A stretch of DNA of 64,000 nucleotides from Motiliproteus sp. MSK22-1 (GTDB taxonomy: Bacteria; Pseudomonadota; Gammaproteobacteria; Pseudomonadales; Balneatricaceae): the NCBI RefSeq assembly GCF_001968815.1, contig NZ_MIEQ01000027.1, positions 434,001 through 498,000 of the forward strand, written 5' to 3'. The number at the start of each line of letters is the position of its first letter. The first letter of the stretch is position 1. The notes beneath the pieces are model-generated. The model had not been told where the DNA came from. It ran no database searches and was given only the letters and a program-made list of their open reading frames with translations. The position numbers were made by a program, and so were the translations under genes. This document shows, one piece after another, positions 17,397 to 25,952 of the stretch.

Positions 17397-18989
17397 TTAT
17401 TGAGTGATCTCTCTAAAACTCCCTTTGTTTTCAACCTCCAAACTTACAGATGAATTTAAAGGAAGAGACAAAGTAAAACAAGCTCCTTTACCTAAACTAC
17501 TGGTAACTGAAATATTTCCACCCATCATTTGTGCAAATCGTTTTGATATTGCAAGCCCTAGCCCTGTGCCTCCATATTGGCGTTTAACACTGCCGTCAAC
17601 TTGTCTGAATTCATCAAAAATAAGAGTGTGCTGGTCCTGGGATATTCCAATACCTGTATCAGAAATAGATAGTTTTAGAGTCTCGCTGGTTTTTTTAACT
17701 GTAAATTCAATGGATCCGTCATGAGTGAATTTACAGGCATTGGAGAGAAGGTTTAACAAAACATGCATGACTTTCTCTCGGTCAGCGATAAAGACTATAT
17801 TTGAACGGGGAGGGGTAATTACCAGTTGGTTATTATTTTCAGCGGCCAGCGGTTTAACAATAGCCGTGAGATCATCCATGACTTCAATCAGGGATGTCTC
17901 CTGAGGGTTCATTTCCATTTTACCGGATTCGCTTTTGGCTAAATCAAGAATGGAACCGATAAGGGCTAGCAGTCGTTGTGAGGACTTCATGGCTTCTTCA
18001 AGATCTTCAATCTGCTGGTCCATCGCCTCGAACTCAAGCTCTTCCTTAACCAGCTCTATATAGCCCATCACGGCCTGAAGTGGGGTCCGTAACTCATGAC
18101 TGATATTGGCCAAAAATTCCGATTTGGTTCGTGCCGCGACCAGGGCCGCATCTCTGGCCTGAATAAGTTCTTTTGTTCGAATCTCAACTTCTGATTCAAG
18201 TCTTACATTCATTCCGATCAGTTCATCTTCTTGTTTTTCGAGAACCTTCATCATTCCGTTGTAACTTTCGGCCATCTGACGAATCTCTTTTGCGCCTTCG
18301 ATTCGGGCAAATGTATGCTCACCACTCTCCTGTGCCTGTTTCATCCGGTGTGAAAGATTGAATATCGGCTGGGTCAGGCGACCAATACCAATATTCATAA
18401 GCGCTCCCATGGTTGCGGCGGTTACTACTCCTATCAGTATGTTGTAAACCAATAAGTTATCCGACAAGGCAATAAGGGATTCTTTCGAGACATTAATAAT
18501 TACATAGCCCATTTTTTTGGGATCACCGGCTTCCATCTCAAACTCGTCCTCGCCTTCCGCAATATCCGGAAAATAGACCGGGGCCAGAATTCGCCAGGAC
18601 TTTGAATCTTCTTCGGCTAATTTAGGGCCATCATTGTTTTTCAGTGACATATACTTTTCGGCATTAAATTCCAATATCCCTTTAATCAGCAGTGGTGTGA
18701 GTTCCTCATTCAAAATGGCGACACCGATGACATCACTAAAACCCAATACCTGGGAGGTGGCTTCTTCTGCATTTTCTTCGCTACTGGTAATTAGAGAAAG
18801 CACACTGCGTTCCGCCAGATTTCCTGCTATTTGCAAAGAACTGTTGACCAGCATTGAACGGGATTGGCTTGAACCGACCCATGCTCCAACAACGGAAGAT
18901 AAAATGGATAAGAGAGCGATTGAAAGGAGAAGAAAGGTAAGCAGTTGGCGTCGAAGAGTCTGCGGTTTGTTTCGTCCTATAATCAACAT
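17397..18989 (-). CDS. membrane sensor histidine kinase
   Basis: This 530-residue kinase. Membrane spans are at about 14-38 and 183-205, enclosing a periplasmic sensor region. HAMP follows (about 206-258, RLTQPIFNLSHRMKQA), then a coiled coil. The dimerisation/phosphotransfer domain has the phospho-accepting His in ISHELRTPLQ near residue 298. The ATPase domain has LLNLLSNACKF, DTGIGIS and GGTGLGLAISKRF. It has no receiver domain and no response-regulator gene is adjacent. It starts 15 bases after the stop of the upstream binding-protein gene, so that protein may present ligand to its periplasmic domain; this is inferred from context only. Confidence 0.9.
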   Translation of the reverse strand: MLIIGRNKPQTLRRQLLTFLLLSIALLSILSSVVGAWVGSSQSRSMLVNSSLQIAGNLAERSVLSLITSSEENAEEATSQVLGFSDVIGVAILNEELTPLLIKGILEFNAEKYMSLKNNDGPKLAEEDSKSWRILAPVYFPDIAEGEDEFEMEAGDPKKMGYVIINVSKESLIALSDNLLVYNILIGVVTAATMGALMNIGIGRLTQPIFNLSHRMKQAQESGEHTFARIEGAKEIRQMAESYNGMMKVLEKQEDELIGMNVRLESEVEIRTKELIQARDAALVAARTKSEFLANISHELRTPLQAVMGYIELVKEELEFEAMDQQIEDLEEAMKSSQRLLALIGSILDLAKSESGKMEMNPQETSLIEVMDDLTAIVKPLAAENNNQLVITPPRSNIVFIADREKVMHVLLNLLSNACKFTHDGSIEFTVKKTSETLKLSISDTGIGISQDQHTLIFDEFRQVDGSVKRQYGGTGLGLAISKRFAQMMGGNISVTSSLGKGACFTLSLPLNSSVSLEVENKGSFREITQ

Positions 18990-19004
18990 AAATTCTATAG
19001 GCCG

Positions 19005-19931
19005 CTAGGGGGTGGGAAATACGGCGTAAAAAGAGTGCATTTGTTCGCGGCTATACTCCAGGCCCAAGTGCGCTGAAGTTCGCAAATTCACACCTACCTT
19101 CAGGTACTTCATGGGCTCTACCCCAGGTTTGTTTTGTAGCCGGTGTATTTCCTGAACCATTTGCGCCAGCCGTACCCCTGAGCGCTTATTATCGGGGTAG
19201 ATGGAAAACAGTGCACCGCGCTTTGCGTGGGATGGCTTGCTTGAAAACAGCACTATTTTGCGCCGCCAGGCTTCTTTCAACAGTAACGGCAGCACCACTT
19301 TTTCATTAGCGGTTATCTTGTCCAGTGGCAGCCATATGGAGTCCGTATAGCTGTTCGTTTGTTTAAATATTTCCCGGTATTTTTCAACGGCCTGTGCAAG
19401 ATCTTTGACTTCATAAGGAACCAGTTTCAGATTCTTTGATTCAGCAGACTGGAGGGCCAGTTCCATCAGCCATTTGTTTCTTGAGGTGTATACAACAAAA
19501 ACACGTTGTACTTTGGGAGCCAGCGTGTTGAGTCGAGTAAAAAGTGTCTCAGGATCGGCAATCAAGCTGACACCAGATACCCCGTTGGGGGACAGAGGAA
19601 GTGCGCCACTGACAAATGGATAACGATCTTTCAGTTCCGATACAAAGGAAAAGCTGCGCCTGCCGAGGGTTATAACCATGTCGACATTATCTGAGTCCAT
19701 TTCAGCTAAAATCCTGGATTTATCAAATTTTTTGCCGAGAGGAACTTTTAGTAAGCGTTCATTGTGCTGGGAAGCAATACCATCAAGAATCTGTTCAAAA
19801 ACCTGTTTATAAGGCGCTTTTACTTCAGGGTACAGTACAGCCAATGTCGCCGCAGCAGCAGGAGAGTAGCAAAGTAGCCAGGTGACAATGGCCAGCAGTG
19901 GAAATTCGTATGTCTTAGTGTTCCATTTCAC
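19005..19931 (-). CDS. periplasmic binding protein of the ABC_sub_bind type
   Basis: This 308-residue protein has an N-terminal signal peptide (hydrophobic core LLAIVTWLLCYSPAAAA). Its two-lobed binding-protein features match the PF04392-type family: LAVLYPEV...PYKQVFEQILDGI, DMVITLGRRSFSFV, GVSGVSLIADPETLFTRL, RVFVVYTSRNKWL, IWLPLDKITANE, and the C-terminal YLKVGVNLRTSAHLGLEY. The codon at the start is GTG with no clear ribosome site, so the true start is uncertain by a few codons. No permease or ATPase is nearby. Together with the kinase and TonB receptor downstream this suggests a sensing or outer-membrane uptake role rather than a standard ABC importer. Confidence 0.75.
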   Translation of the reverse strand: MKWNTKTYEFPLLAIVTWLLCYSPAAAATLAVLYPEVKAPYKQVFEQILDGIASQHNERLLKVPLGKKFDKSRILAEMDSDNVDMVITLGRRSFSFVSELKDRYPFVSGALPLSPNGVSGVSLIADPETLFTRLNTLAPKVQRVFVVYTSRNKWLMELALQSAESKNLKLVPYEVKDLAQAVEKYREIFKQTNSYTDSIWLPLDKITANEKVVLPLLLKEAWRRKIVLFSSKPSHAKRGALFSIYPDNKRSGVRLAQMVQEIHRLQNKPGVEPMKYLKVGVNLRTSAHLGLEYSREQMHSFYAVFPTP

Positions 19932-20242
19932 CGGTAGTGTTCAACCCTTTCCGTTTTAGGTTAACTTTCGTATCTTGATTGGGCTGCATAAAGTGATGAT
20001 TATGACTGATCAGAGCCCTATGCCACAAGAATTATACGACAATTCCCTGAACTATCGGTTCTTATCTGAATTGTTCTGAAAGCGTAGCTTTACTGGCGAG
20101 ATGATTTTACAAGACCTGGAGGTGACAATCCAAACTTAAAGCTGTGTAGTAGAAATGTTTATTTTATGAAGACAGCGGCTGTGGCGTACAAAACGGTCCG
20201 TGGTGTACAAAATAGCAGTCGTTGTTTTGTTAAGTTGGACCA
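19932..20242. other. 311-bp spacer
   Basis: This lies between two minus-strand genes and presumably holds the promoter of the binding protein-kinase-receptor unit. No open frame, repeat or convincing hairpin was seen. Confidence 0.5.
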
Positions 20243-20812
20243 TTAGTGCGAAGTATCCTGATAATGAATCAGGTTATGAAACACTGCTGGTTTTTCGGTT
20301 TGGTTTCGATAACCATGGGGCTTGTCTGCGGCAAAGCGTACAGCGGCTCCTTGCGTCAGTGGAATCCACCGGTTATTTAAGAGTAGTTCCATTTCACCGC
20401 TTAGCAGGATGACATGCTCAGTAACTCCTGCTTCGTGGGGGTCAGACAGTCGTTCGTAACCAGGCAATAAAGTTAGTTCGAACATTTCGAATCCAAAACG
20501 TGGCTCAAAGGGGAAAAGTGAGGCAACCAGCATTGCATCGCTTGCAGGTTTTTGACGCAATTGAGTGGCGGAGCGAATAATTGTTCCCTGGTTCTCAGCA
20601 GGCGTCGGTTCCAGAAAACTGGACAGCGAGGTATTGAACCCTCCCGCAATTTTCCACAGCGTTGCAACAGTCGGGCTCGACTCTCCTCTTTCAATTTGTC
20701 CCAGCATCGCTTTACTGACTCCGGTTTCTTTGGCTGTTCGGTCTAAACTCCAGCCTTTCTGCTTACGGAATTCTTTCAATGACTGAGAAAGGTATTGATT
20801 CAGTTGCTGCAT
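20243..20812 (-). CDS. XRE-family regulator with C-terminal cupin (YdcN/SutR-like)
   Basis: This 189-residue transcription regulator. The N-terminal helix-turn-helix (about 8-65) has LKEFRKQKGWSLDRTAKETG then SKAMLGQIERGESSPTVATL. A cupin domain (about 105-185) has EHVILLSGEMELLLNNRW and a PHGYRN segment. The cupin probably senses a small ligand. It is divergent from a BenE-type transporter, the same arrangement as ydcN/ydcO in E. coli, so it likely controls that transporter and itself. Two perfect palindromes lie in the shared promoter region and are likely its binding sites. Confidence 0.85.
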   Translation of the reverse strand: MQQLNQYLSQSLKEFRKQKGWSLDRTAKETGVSKAMLGQIERGESSPTVATLWKIAGGFNTSLSSFLEPTPAENQGTIIRSATQLRQKPASDAMLVASLFPFEPRFGFEMFELTLLPGYERLSDPHEAGVTEHVILLSGEMELLLNNRWIPLTQGAAVRFAADKPHGYRNQTEKPAVFHNLIHYQDTSH

Positions 20813-20870
20813 GAGTCGCGGTTACTCCGATCAAGCGGGGGTCTAGAGGAAATTTTATAATCGTTTCTTG

Positions 20871-20921
20871 TGCGTTATAACGCATAGGTGTTAGTCTTGT
20901 CTATCTTGGGCGTTATAACGC
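20871..20921. promoter_or_regulatory. two GCGTTATAACGC palindromes between divergent genes (likely operators)
   Basis: TGCGTTATAACGCA (20871-20884) and GCGTTATAACGC (20910-20921) are perfect inverted repeats whose centres are 38 bp apart. They lie about 60 bp upstream of both the regulator start and the transporter start. That placement suits operators for the XRE-cupin regulator. Confidence 0.75.
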
Positions 20922-20989
20922 ACGCCCGGGTTAGTTACCAACGTAAGTCATGAAAAGGCTGATATACAGCTATCGCAGGGGTGAATGTC

Positions 20990-22183
20990 ATGAAAGGGTT
21001 ATTGAGTCTTTCCCGTCTTTCAGCTGGACTTGTTGCCGTTATCGTGGGCTATACCAGTTCTGCGGTAATTATCTTTCAGGCCGCAGCCGCTGCGGGGGCA
21101 ACTGCTGCACAGATCAGCTCCTGGTTATGGGCGCTGGGTCTCGGTATGGGGCTTAGCAGTATTCTGCTATCCGTATACTATCGACATCCGGTGTTGACTG
21201 CCTGGTCGACACCGGGGGCTGCGTTGCTGGTGACTGGTCTTTCAGGCGTCTCCATGAATGAAGCGGTGGGTGCCTTTCTGCTCTGTTCGCTGTTAATTAC
21301 TCTTTGTGGGATCAGTGGCTGGTTTGAGAAAATTATGAAACATGTGCCACGGTCGTTGGCGGGAGCAATGCTTGCGGGTGTGTTACTTCAATTTGGACTG
21401 GATCTGTTCGGTGCGCTGGAATCCCGATATCTGCTGGTGGGCGGTATGCTGGGGACTTACCTGCTGGTTCGCCAGTGGTTGCCGCGATATGTGATTCCTT
21501 TAGCGTTGATCGTCGGGTTGTTGGTTGCCGCCAGTCAAGGTCTGTTAAAATCAGAAGCATTTGAATGGAAACTGGCTGCGCCGGTGTTGATGATGCCCAG
21601 CTTCTCCTTGCCTGTATTAATTGGTGTCGGCATTCCTTTGTTTATTGTAACCATGGCCTCTCAGAATGTTCCTGGCATTGCGGTACTGCGTGCTAATGGT
21701 TATCAAACGCCTGCATCTCCATTAATAGGCTGGACTGGTTTTACTGGACTACTGCTTGCTCCTTTTGGTGGCTTTGCCTTTAATCTGGCAGCTATTACCG
21801 CAGCTATCTGCATGGGAAAAGGAGCAGACCCGGACGCTTCAAAACGCTATTTTTCATCCATCTGGGCGGGTATTTTCTATCTGTTCACTGGATTGTTCGG
21901 CGCGACGGTAGCTGGGTTATTCGCTGCATTCCCAAAAGAGTTGGTGATGGCGATTGCAGGGTTGGCTTTATTGGGGACGATTGCCAACAGCCTTGCTTCA
22001 TCTTTGGCTGATGAAGAGGGACGTGAAGCTGCTTTGTTGACGTTTTTGATCACTGCTTCGGGAATCACAGCAGGAGGTATTGGTAGCGCATTCTGGGGGT
22101 TGATGATAGGCCTTATCGCCTATCATCTGAACCGAAGGCTTTCGAAACCAACTACCATTCAGCAGACAGGTCCTGCCAGGTAG
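20990..22183 (+). CDS. BenE-family (benzoate/H+ symporter type) inner-membrane transporter, YdcO-like
   Basis: This 397-residue protein has about 11-12 hydrophobic segments. BenE family marks include AVIVGYTSSAVIIFQAA, STPGAALLVT, PRSLAGAMLAGVLLQFGL, MASQNVPGIAVLRANGY and PFGGFAFNLAAITAAICMG. BenE proteins are proposed aromatic-acid/proton symporters; the substrate of YdcO-type members is not established. The ATG at 20990 is preferred over the GTG at 20981 because CAGGGG lies eight bases upstream. It is divergent from the XRE-cupin regulator and ends in a tandem repeat. Confidence 0.85.
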   Translation: MKGLLSLSRLSAGLVAVIVGYTSSAVIIFQAAAAAGATAAQISSWLWALGLGMGLSSILLSVYYRHPVLTAWSTPGAALLVTGLSGVSMNEAVGAFLLCSLLITLCGISGWFEKIMKHVPRSLAGAMLAGVLLQFGLDLFGALESRYLLVGGMLGTYLLVRQWLPRYVIPLALIVGLLVAASQGLLKSEAFEWKLAAPVLMMPSFSLPVLIGVGIPLFIVTMASQNVPGIAVLRANGYQTPASPLIGWTGFTGLLLAPFGGFAFNLAAITAAICMGKGADPDASKRYFSSIWAGIFYLFTGLFGATVAGLFAAFPKELVMAIAGLALLGTIANSLASSLADEEGREAALLTFLITASGITAGGIGSAFWGLMIGLIAYHLNRRLSKPTTIQQTGPAR

Positions 22184-22260
22184 TATCAAGCTCTTAACGA
22201 GTAGTGTTAAGGTCTTAACAAGCAGTATTAAGATCTTAACAATCAGTATCAAGCCCTTAA
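22182..22260. repeat. 21-bp tandem repeat, nearly four copies, with internal palindromes
   Basis: Copies start at 22182, 22203, 22224 and 22245 (AGTATCAAG.TCTTAAC type). Copy 3 contains the perfect palindrome TTAAGATCTTAA and copy 2 the stem GTTAAG/CTTAAC. The array lies between convergent genes, overlapping the stop codons of both the transporter (22181-22183) and the mannitol dehydrogenase (22249-22251). Confidence 0.8.
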
Positions 22261-23760
22261 TTGGGACAGGGAGTTAAGAGTTTGTTCAACCTCCTCATTA
22301 TTTAATAATGTCAGTTTATTCAATTGCGCCAGACTTTGTTCGCAAGCTTTCAGAAAAGGTTTTGATTGCAGCAATTCGGAGCCAAACACGCTTTTTATTC
22401 CCAGCAAGGAGTAGATAAGGTTGTCCTGATTAAGAACTGCTGATTTTAGTTCGTTTGCTAAGGGGTCTTGTATTGGGCACTCCTGCTCCTGACTCGCGGC
22501 ACGATGAAGAAACAATGCCCAGCTGGCAATAATTAAGGACACTCTTTGAAGCGACAGCTGATTCTGTATTAAGTAATCTACCGTTGGCAGTAAAAACTTG
22601 GGTATTTTGCTGGATCCATCCATACAGAGCCTGGTCAACTGGTCACCAATCTGCCGGTTGGAAAAACGTTCTATCAGAGTGTCTTTGTAAAGGGAAAGAT
22701 CAATACCCGGTACTTTATCCAGGGATGGTGTTACGTCTATGTCCATGAAATCACGGATAAACTGAACAAGGTTGCTGTTATTCATGACCTCGTGGGTATA
22801 TCGGAAACCACAGAGATAGCCCAGGTATGCCATGGCTGAGTGGCTGGCGTTCAGTAGCCGGATTTTCATCTTTTCATAGGGTGCCACATCATCAGTGAGT
22901 TGAACTCCAACCTCTTCCCAGGTAGGGCGTCCATTACAGAAATTATCCTCCAGCACCCATTGCATGTAGGGCTCGCAGACAACAGGCCAGTTGTCTTCAA
23001 TCCCATACTGTTGTGTTACCAGTCTTTTATGTTCTGGTTGGGTCATCGGGGTAATGCGATCTACCATGCTGTTTGGAAAGCTGACCTGACTGGTGATCCA
23101 GTCTCCAAGCTCAGGGTCTCTCATTATTGCGTAACTTAGCAATGCGCGACGGGTTACGTCCCCGTTCTGGGGGACGTTGTCACATGACATTAACGTAAAT
23201 GGTGGTAGTTGGCGTTGTTTGCGTCTATCGAGCGCTTCAGCAATGAAACCGAATACCGTGACCGGGCTATCTGGGTGTTGCAAGTCGTGGATAATATCCG
23301 GATGGGTGCGATTAAATTCTCCATTGTGATCATCGATATTGTATCCACCTTCAGTAATGGTCAGGGAGACGATTCGTGTATCCGGGGAGGCAAGCTTCTC
23401 AATGACGGCTTCAGGGTTTTCTGGTGCGAATAAAAAGTTGCAGATCGATCCGATTACTTTTGCAGTGCTCTGTGAACTACCTCCCATTTCGAGCAACGTG
23501 TACAGGTAATCCTGTTGCTCCAGAGTTTTCTGCATCTCCTTATCGGCTGGGCGCAGCCCTACACCGCAGATTCCCCATTGGTTACTGCTACCTTGCTGCA
23601 ATAACTGATGGGTATAAACGGCCTGATGGGCGCGGTGAAAGCCACCGACACCGATATGGACTATTCCTTGTTTTAGTTTATCTCGCTGATACTGCGGTAT
23701 AACGATGGATTCGTGCAGCTGGTACAGGTTCTGGTTATTTAACGTCACGGTGTTCACCAT
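22249..23760 (-). CDS. mtlD: mannitol 2-dehydrogenase family NAD-dependent polyol dehydrogenase
   Basis: This 503-residue cytosolic enzyme is predicted to oxidise mannitol (or a similar hexitol/hexonate) to fructose. Family features include GIVHIGVGGFHRAHQAVY (nucleotide-binding region), SLTITEGGYNID, TLMSCDNVPQNGD, FPNSMVDRITP and the catalytic-type segment KMKIRLLNASHSAMAYLGYL. The frame extends to 23892, but the ATG at 23760 gives the usual family length and has GAGGAGA about 12 bases upstream. It is the last gene of the polyol transport operon, like mtlD in Pseudomonas mannitol operons. Confidence 0.87.
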   Translation of the reverse strand: MVNTVTLNNQNLYQLHESIVIPQYQRDKLKQGIVHIGVGGFHRAHQAVYTHQLLQQGSSNQWGICGVGLRPADKEMQKTLEQQDYLYTLLEMGGSSQSTAKVIGSICNFLFAPENPEAVIEKLASPDTRIVSLTITEGGYNIDDHNGEFNRTHPDIIHDLQHPDSPVTVFGFIAEALDRRKQRQLPPFTLMSCDNVPQNGDVTRRALLSYAIMRDPELGDWITSQVSFPNSMVDRITPMTQPEHKRLVTQQYGIEDNWPVVCEPYMQWVLEDNFCNGRPTWEEVGVQLTDDVAPYEKMKIRLLNASHSAMAYLGYLCGFRYTHEVMNNSNLVQFIRDFMDIDVTPSLDKVPGIDLSLYKDTLIERFSNRQIGDQLTRLCMDGSSKIPKFLLPTVDYLIQNQLSLQRVSLIIASWALFLHRAASQEQECPIQDPLANELKSAVLNQDNLIYSLLGIKSVFGSELLQSKPFLKACEQSLAQLNKLTLLNNEEVEQTLNSLSQLRA

Positions 23761-23978
23761 TAAATTGGTGTGTCTCCTCGTCAGAATGCTTTGAGTCTGG
23801 GTGCCGGCATTCGGACGCAGAATTCCCGCAGCGATCGGCTTTTTGACTAGCTGCAGGACACAGGATTGTCTGAAAGGGCCGCTGTTGTGCAAGCGAAGTT
23901 ATGGCAACCATCCCCGTCGATAAATGGATTCTGCGGGGACTTTAACGGCCTCAATAGTTAGAGCTATCGATGCAGAGT

Positions 23979-25079
23979 CTAAAAATTGGATTGAATTCTC
24001 TCCAGGCTGCGTCCGTCCGAGCCAAATAAGTGGCAGTGCGCGGCATCGAAGTTTAAGCCGACGGTATCACCGAAGCGGCCGGAGAAATCCCCTGGAGTAC
24101 GGACGGTGAGGGTTTCCTTGGCGCTGGTTTGAACATAGCAGAAAGTATCGCTGCCCAGGTGTTCGGTGACATCCAGGCGTCCTTTAAAACGACCTTCCTG
24201 CTGATCCGTAACCTGTATATGTTCCGGGCGAATACCTAAGGTGATAGTACTCCCTTTGGTCAGGCCTTCAGCGCGAACAGGTACTTCCAGTTTTGAGCCT
24301 GATGCCAGCTGTACCTGAAGACCGCTATTATCACCCGCAATGATTTGACCGGGTAAAAAGCTCATTTTCGGCATCCCCATAAAACCCGCTACAAACTGAT
24401 TTGCGGGGCGGTGGTAAAGCTCCATGGGGGTGCCAACCTGTTCAATGTGTCCTTGATTTAAAACGACAACTTTATCAGCAAGGGTCATGGCTTCAATCTG
24501 ATCATGGGTCACATAAATCATAGTGGCGTTAAGATCGTGGTGAAGGCGGGCAAGCTCCAGTCGCATCTGCACTCTCAAGGCAGCATCCAGATTGGAAAGT
24601 GGTTCGTCAAAAAGAAATACTTTGGGATGACGAACGATAGACCGACCAATGGCTACCCGTTGGCGTTGTCCCCCTGAAAGCTCCTTGGGTTTACGGTCGA
24701 GTAAGGGCTGTAGTTCCAGTATTCGTGCCGCTTCATTCACTTTCGTTTCGATTTCTGACTTATTGGTTCCCGCCAGCTCCAGAGCAAAGGACATATTCTT
24801 GCGCACAGTCATGTGAGGGTAGAGGGCATAGGTCTGAAAGACCATGGCAAGATCCCGCTTTGCCGGTGCGACATCTGTAATTTCCCGTTCGTCGAGATAA
24901 ATATTACCACTAGTGGCTTCTTCCAGGCCTGCAATAGTGCGTAGTAAGGTTGATTTTCCGCAGCCGGAAGGGCCGACAAAAACAACAAACTCGTGGTCTT
25001 TAATATCCAGATTGATTCCCTTGAGTATTTCGGTATCAGCGTAGGATTTTTTTAGGTTTTTAATGGTTAAGTTAGACAT
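23979..25079 (-). CDS. mtlK: polyol ABC transporter ATPase (MalK/UgpC family)
   Basis: This 366-residue ATPase. Walker A GPSGCGKST is near residues 36-44, the Q-loop region is VFQTYALYPHMTV, the signature LSGGQRQRVAIGRS near 134, Walker B VFLFDEPLSNLD, and the switch His in YVTHDQIEAMTLAD. A C-terminal regulatory OB-type domain follows (about 240-366), as in MalK. It energises the two permeases encoded directly upstream and lies between them and the mannitol dehydrogenase. Confidence 0.92.
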   Translation of the reverse strand: MSNLTIKNLKKSYADTEILKGINLDIKDHEFVVFVGPSGCGKSTLLRTIAGLEEATSGNIYLDEREITDVAPAKRDLAMVFQTYALYPHMTVRKNMSFALELAGTNKSEIETKVNEAARILELQPLLDRKPKELSGGQRQRVAIGRSIVRHPKVFLFDEPLSNLDAALRVQMRLELARLHHDLNATMIYVTHDQIEAMTLADKVVVLNQGHIEQVGTPMELYHRPANQFVAGFMGMPKMSFLPGQIIAGDNSGLQVQLASGSKLEVPVRAEGLTKGSTITLGIRPEHIQVTDQQEGRFKGRLDVTEHLGSDTFCYVQTSAKETLTVRTPGDFSGRFGDTVGLNFDAAHCHLFGSDGRSLERIQSNF

Positions 25080-25093
25080 GGGGAGAACCTCAA

Positions 25094-25942
25094 TTATTTA
25101 ACGGCGCCGAAGGACAGACCACGAACCAGTTGTTTCTGACTGATCCAACCGAAAATCAGGATAGGTGCGCAGGCAAGAGTGGATACGGCTGAAAGCTTGG
25201 CCCAAAACAACCCTTCAGGACTGGAGTAGGATGCGATCAAAGCTGTTAGCGGTGCTGCGGCAGATGCGGTCAGATTGAGTGACCAAAAGGCTTCATTCCA
25301 ACTGAGAATTAACGATAACAGTACAGTAGAGGCTAAACCGCCTTTACTCATGGGTAGCAGTACTCGATATATCTCCTGCGCTACCGTAGCACCGTCCATG
25401 CGTGCAGCCTCCAGCACTTCTTTTGGTATTTCTTTGAAGTAGGTGTAAGCCATCCATACCATAATGGGGAGATTTATCAGCGTATAAATAACAGTCAGTC
25501 CAGTGCGAGTGTCCAGCAGTCCAAAATCTTTAAACAGTAAGTAGATTGGCACCAATACGCCTACCGGGGGCAGCATTTTGGTTGACAGCATCCAGAGCAA
25601 TGTTGATTTAGTGCGCCTGGTCTCAAAGAACGCCATGGAATAGGCGGCTGGAACCGCAATCAACATACCAATAATTGTCGAGCCAAAAGAAACAACCACC
25701 GAGTTCCAGGCAAAATGGAAATAATCACTGCGTTCGTTGATCAGGGCATAGTTCTCCAGCGTGGGTGTAAAGAACAGTTGTGGTGGAGTAGCAAAGGCAT
25801 CAATTTCTGTTTTAAAACTGGTCAGGATCATCCATAAAATCGGAAAAAAAATCAGCAGGGCCACCGTCCAGGCGAATACTCCGATAATCAGGGTGTTCAG
25901 TCTGCGACTGTTTTTCAGACTCAGTATATTGCTGTTAATCAT
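25094..25942 (-). CDS. mtlG: polyol ABC transporter permease (MalG/SmoG type)
   Basis: This 282-residue protein has six hydrophobic segments. The binding-protein-dependent permease EAA loop reads EAARMDGATVAQEIYRVLLP, with conserved FKEIPKEVLEA before it. It is 14 bases upstream of the ATPase gene and 10 bases after the other permease. It forms the inner-membrane channel with the MalF-type partner. Confidence 0.9.
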   Translation of the reverse strand: MINSNILSLKNSRRLNTLIIGVFAWTVALLIFFPILWMILTSFKTEIDAFATPPQLFFTPTLENYALINERSDYFHFAWNSVVVSFGSTIIGMLIAVPAAYSMAFFETRRTKSTLLWMLSTKMLPPVGVLVPIYLLFKDFGLLDTRTGLTVIYTLINLPIMVWMAYTYFKEIPKEVLEAARMDGATVAQEIYRVLLPMSKGGLASTVLLSLILSWNEAFWSLNLTASAAAPLTALIASYSSPEGLFWAKLSAVSTLACAPILIFGWISQKQLVRGLSFGAVK

Positions 25943-25952
25943 CTTATTGTCC

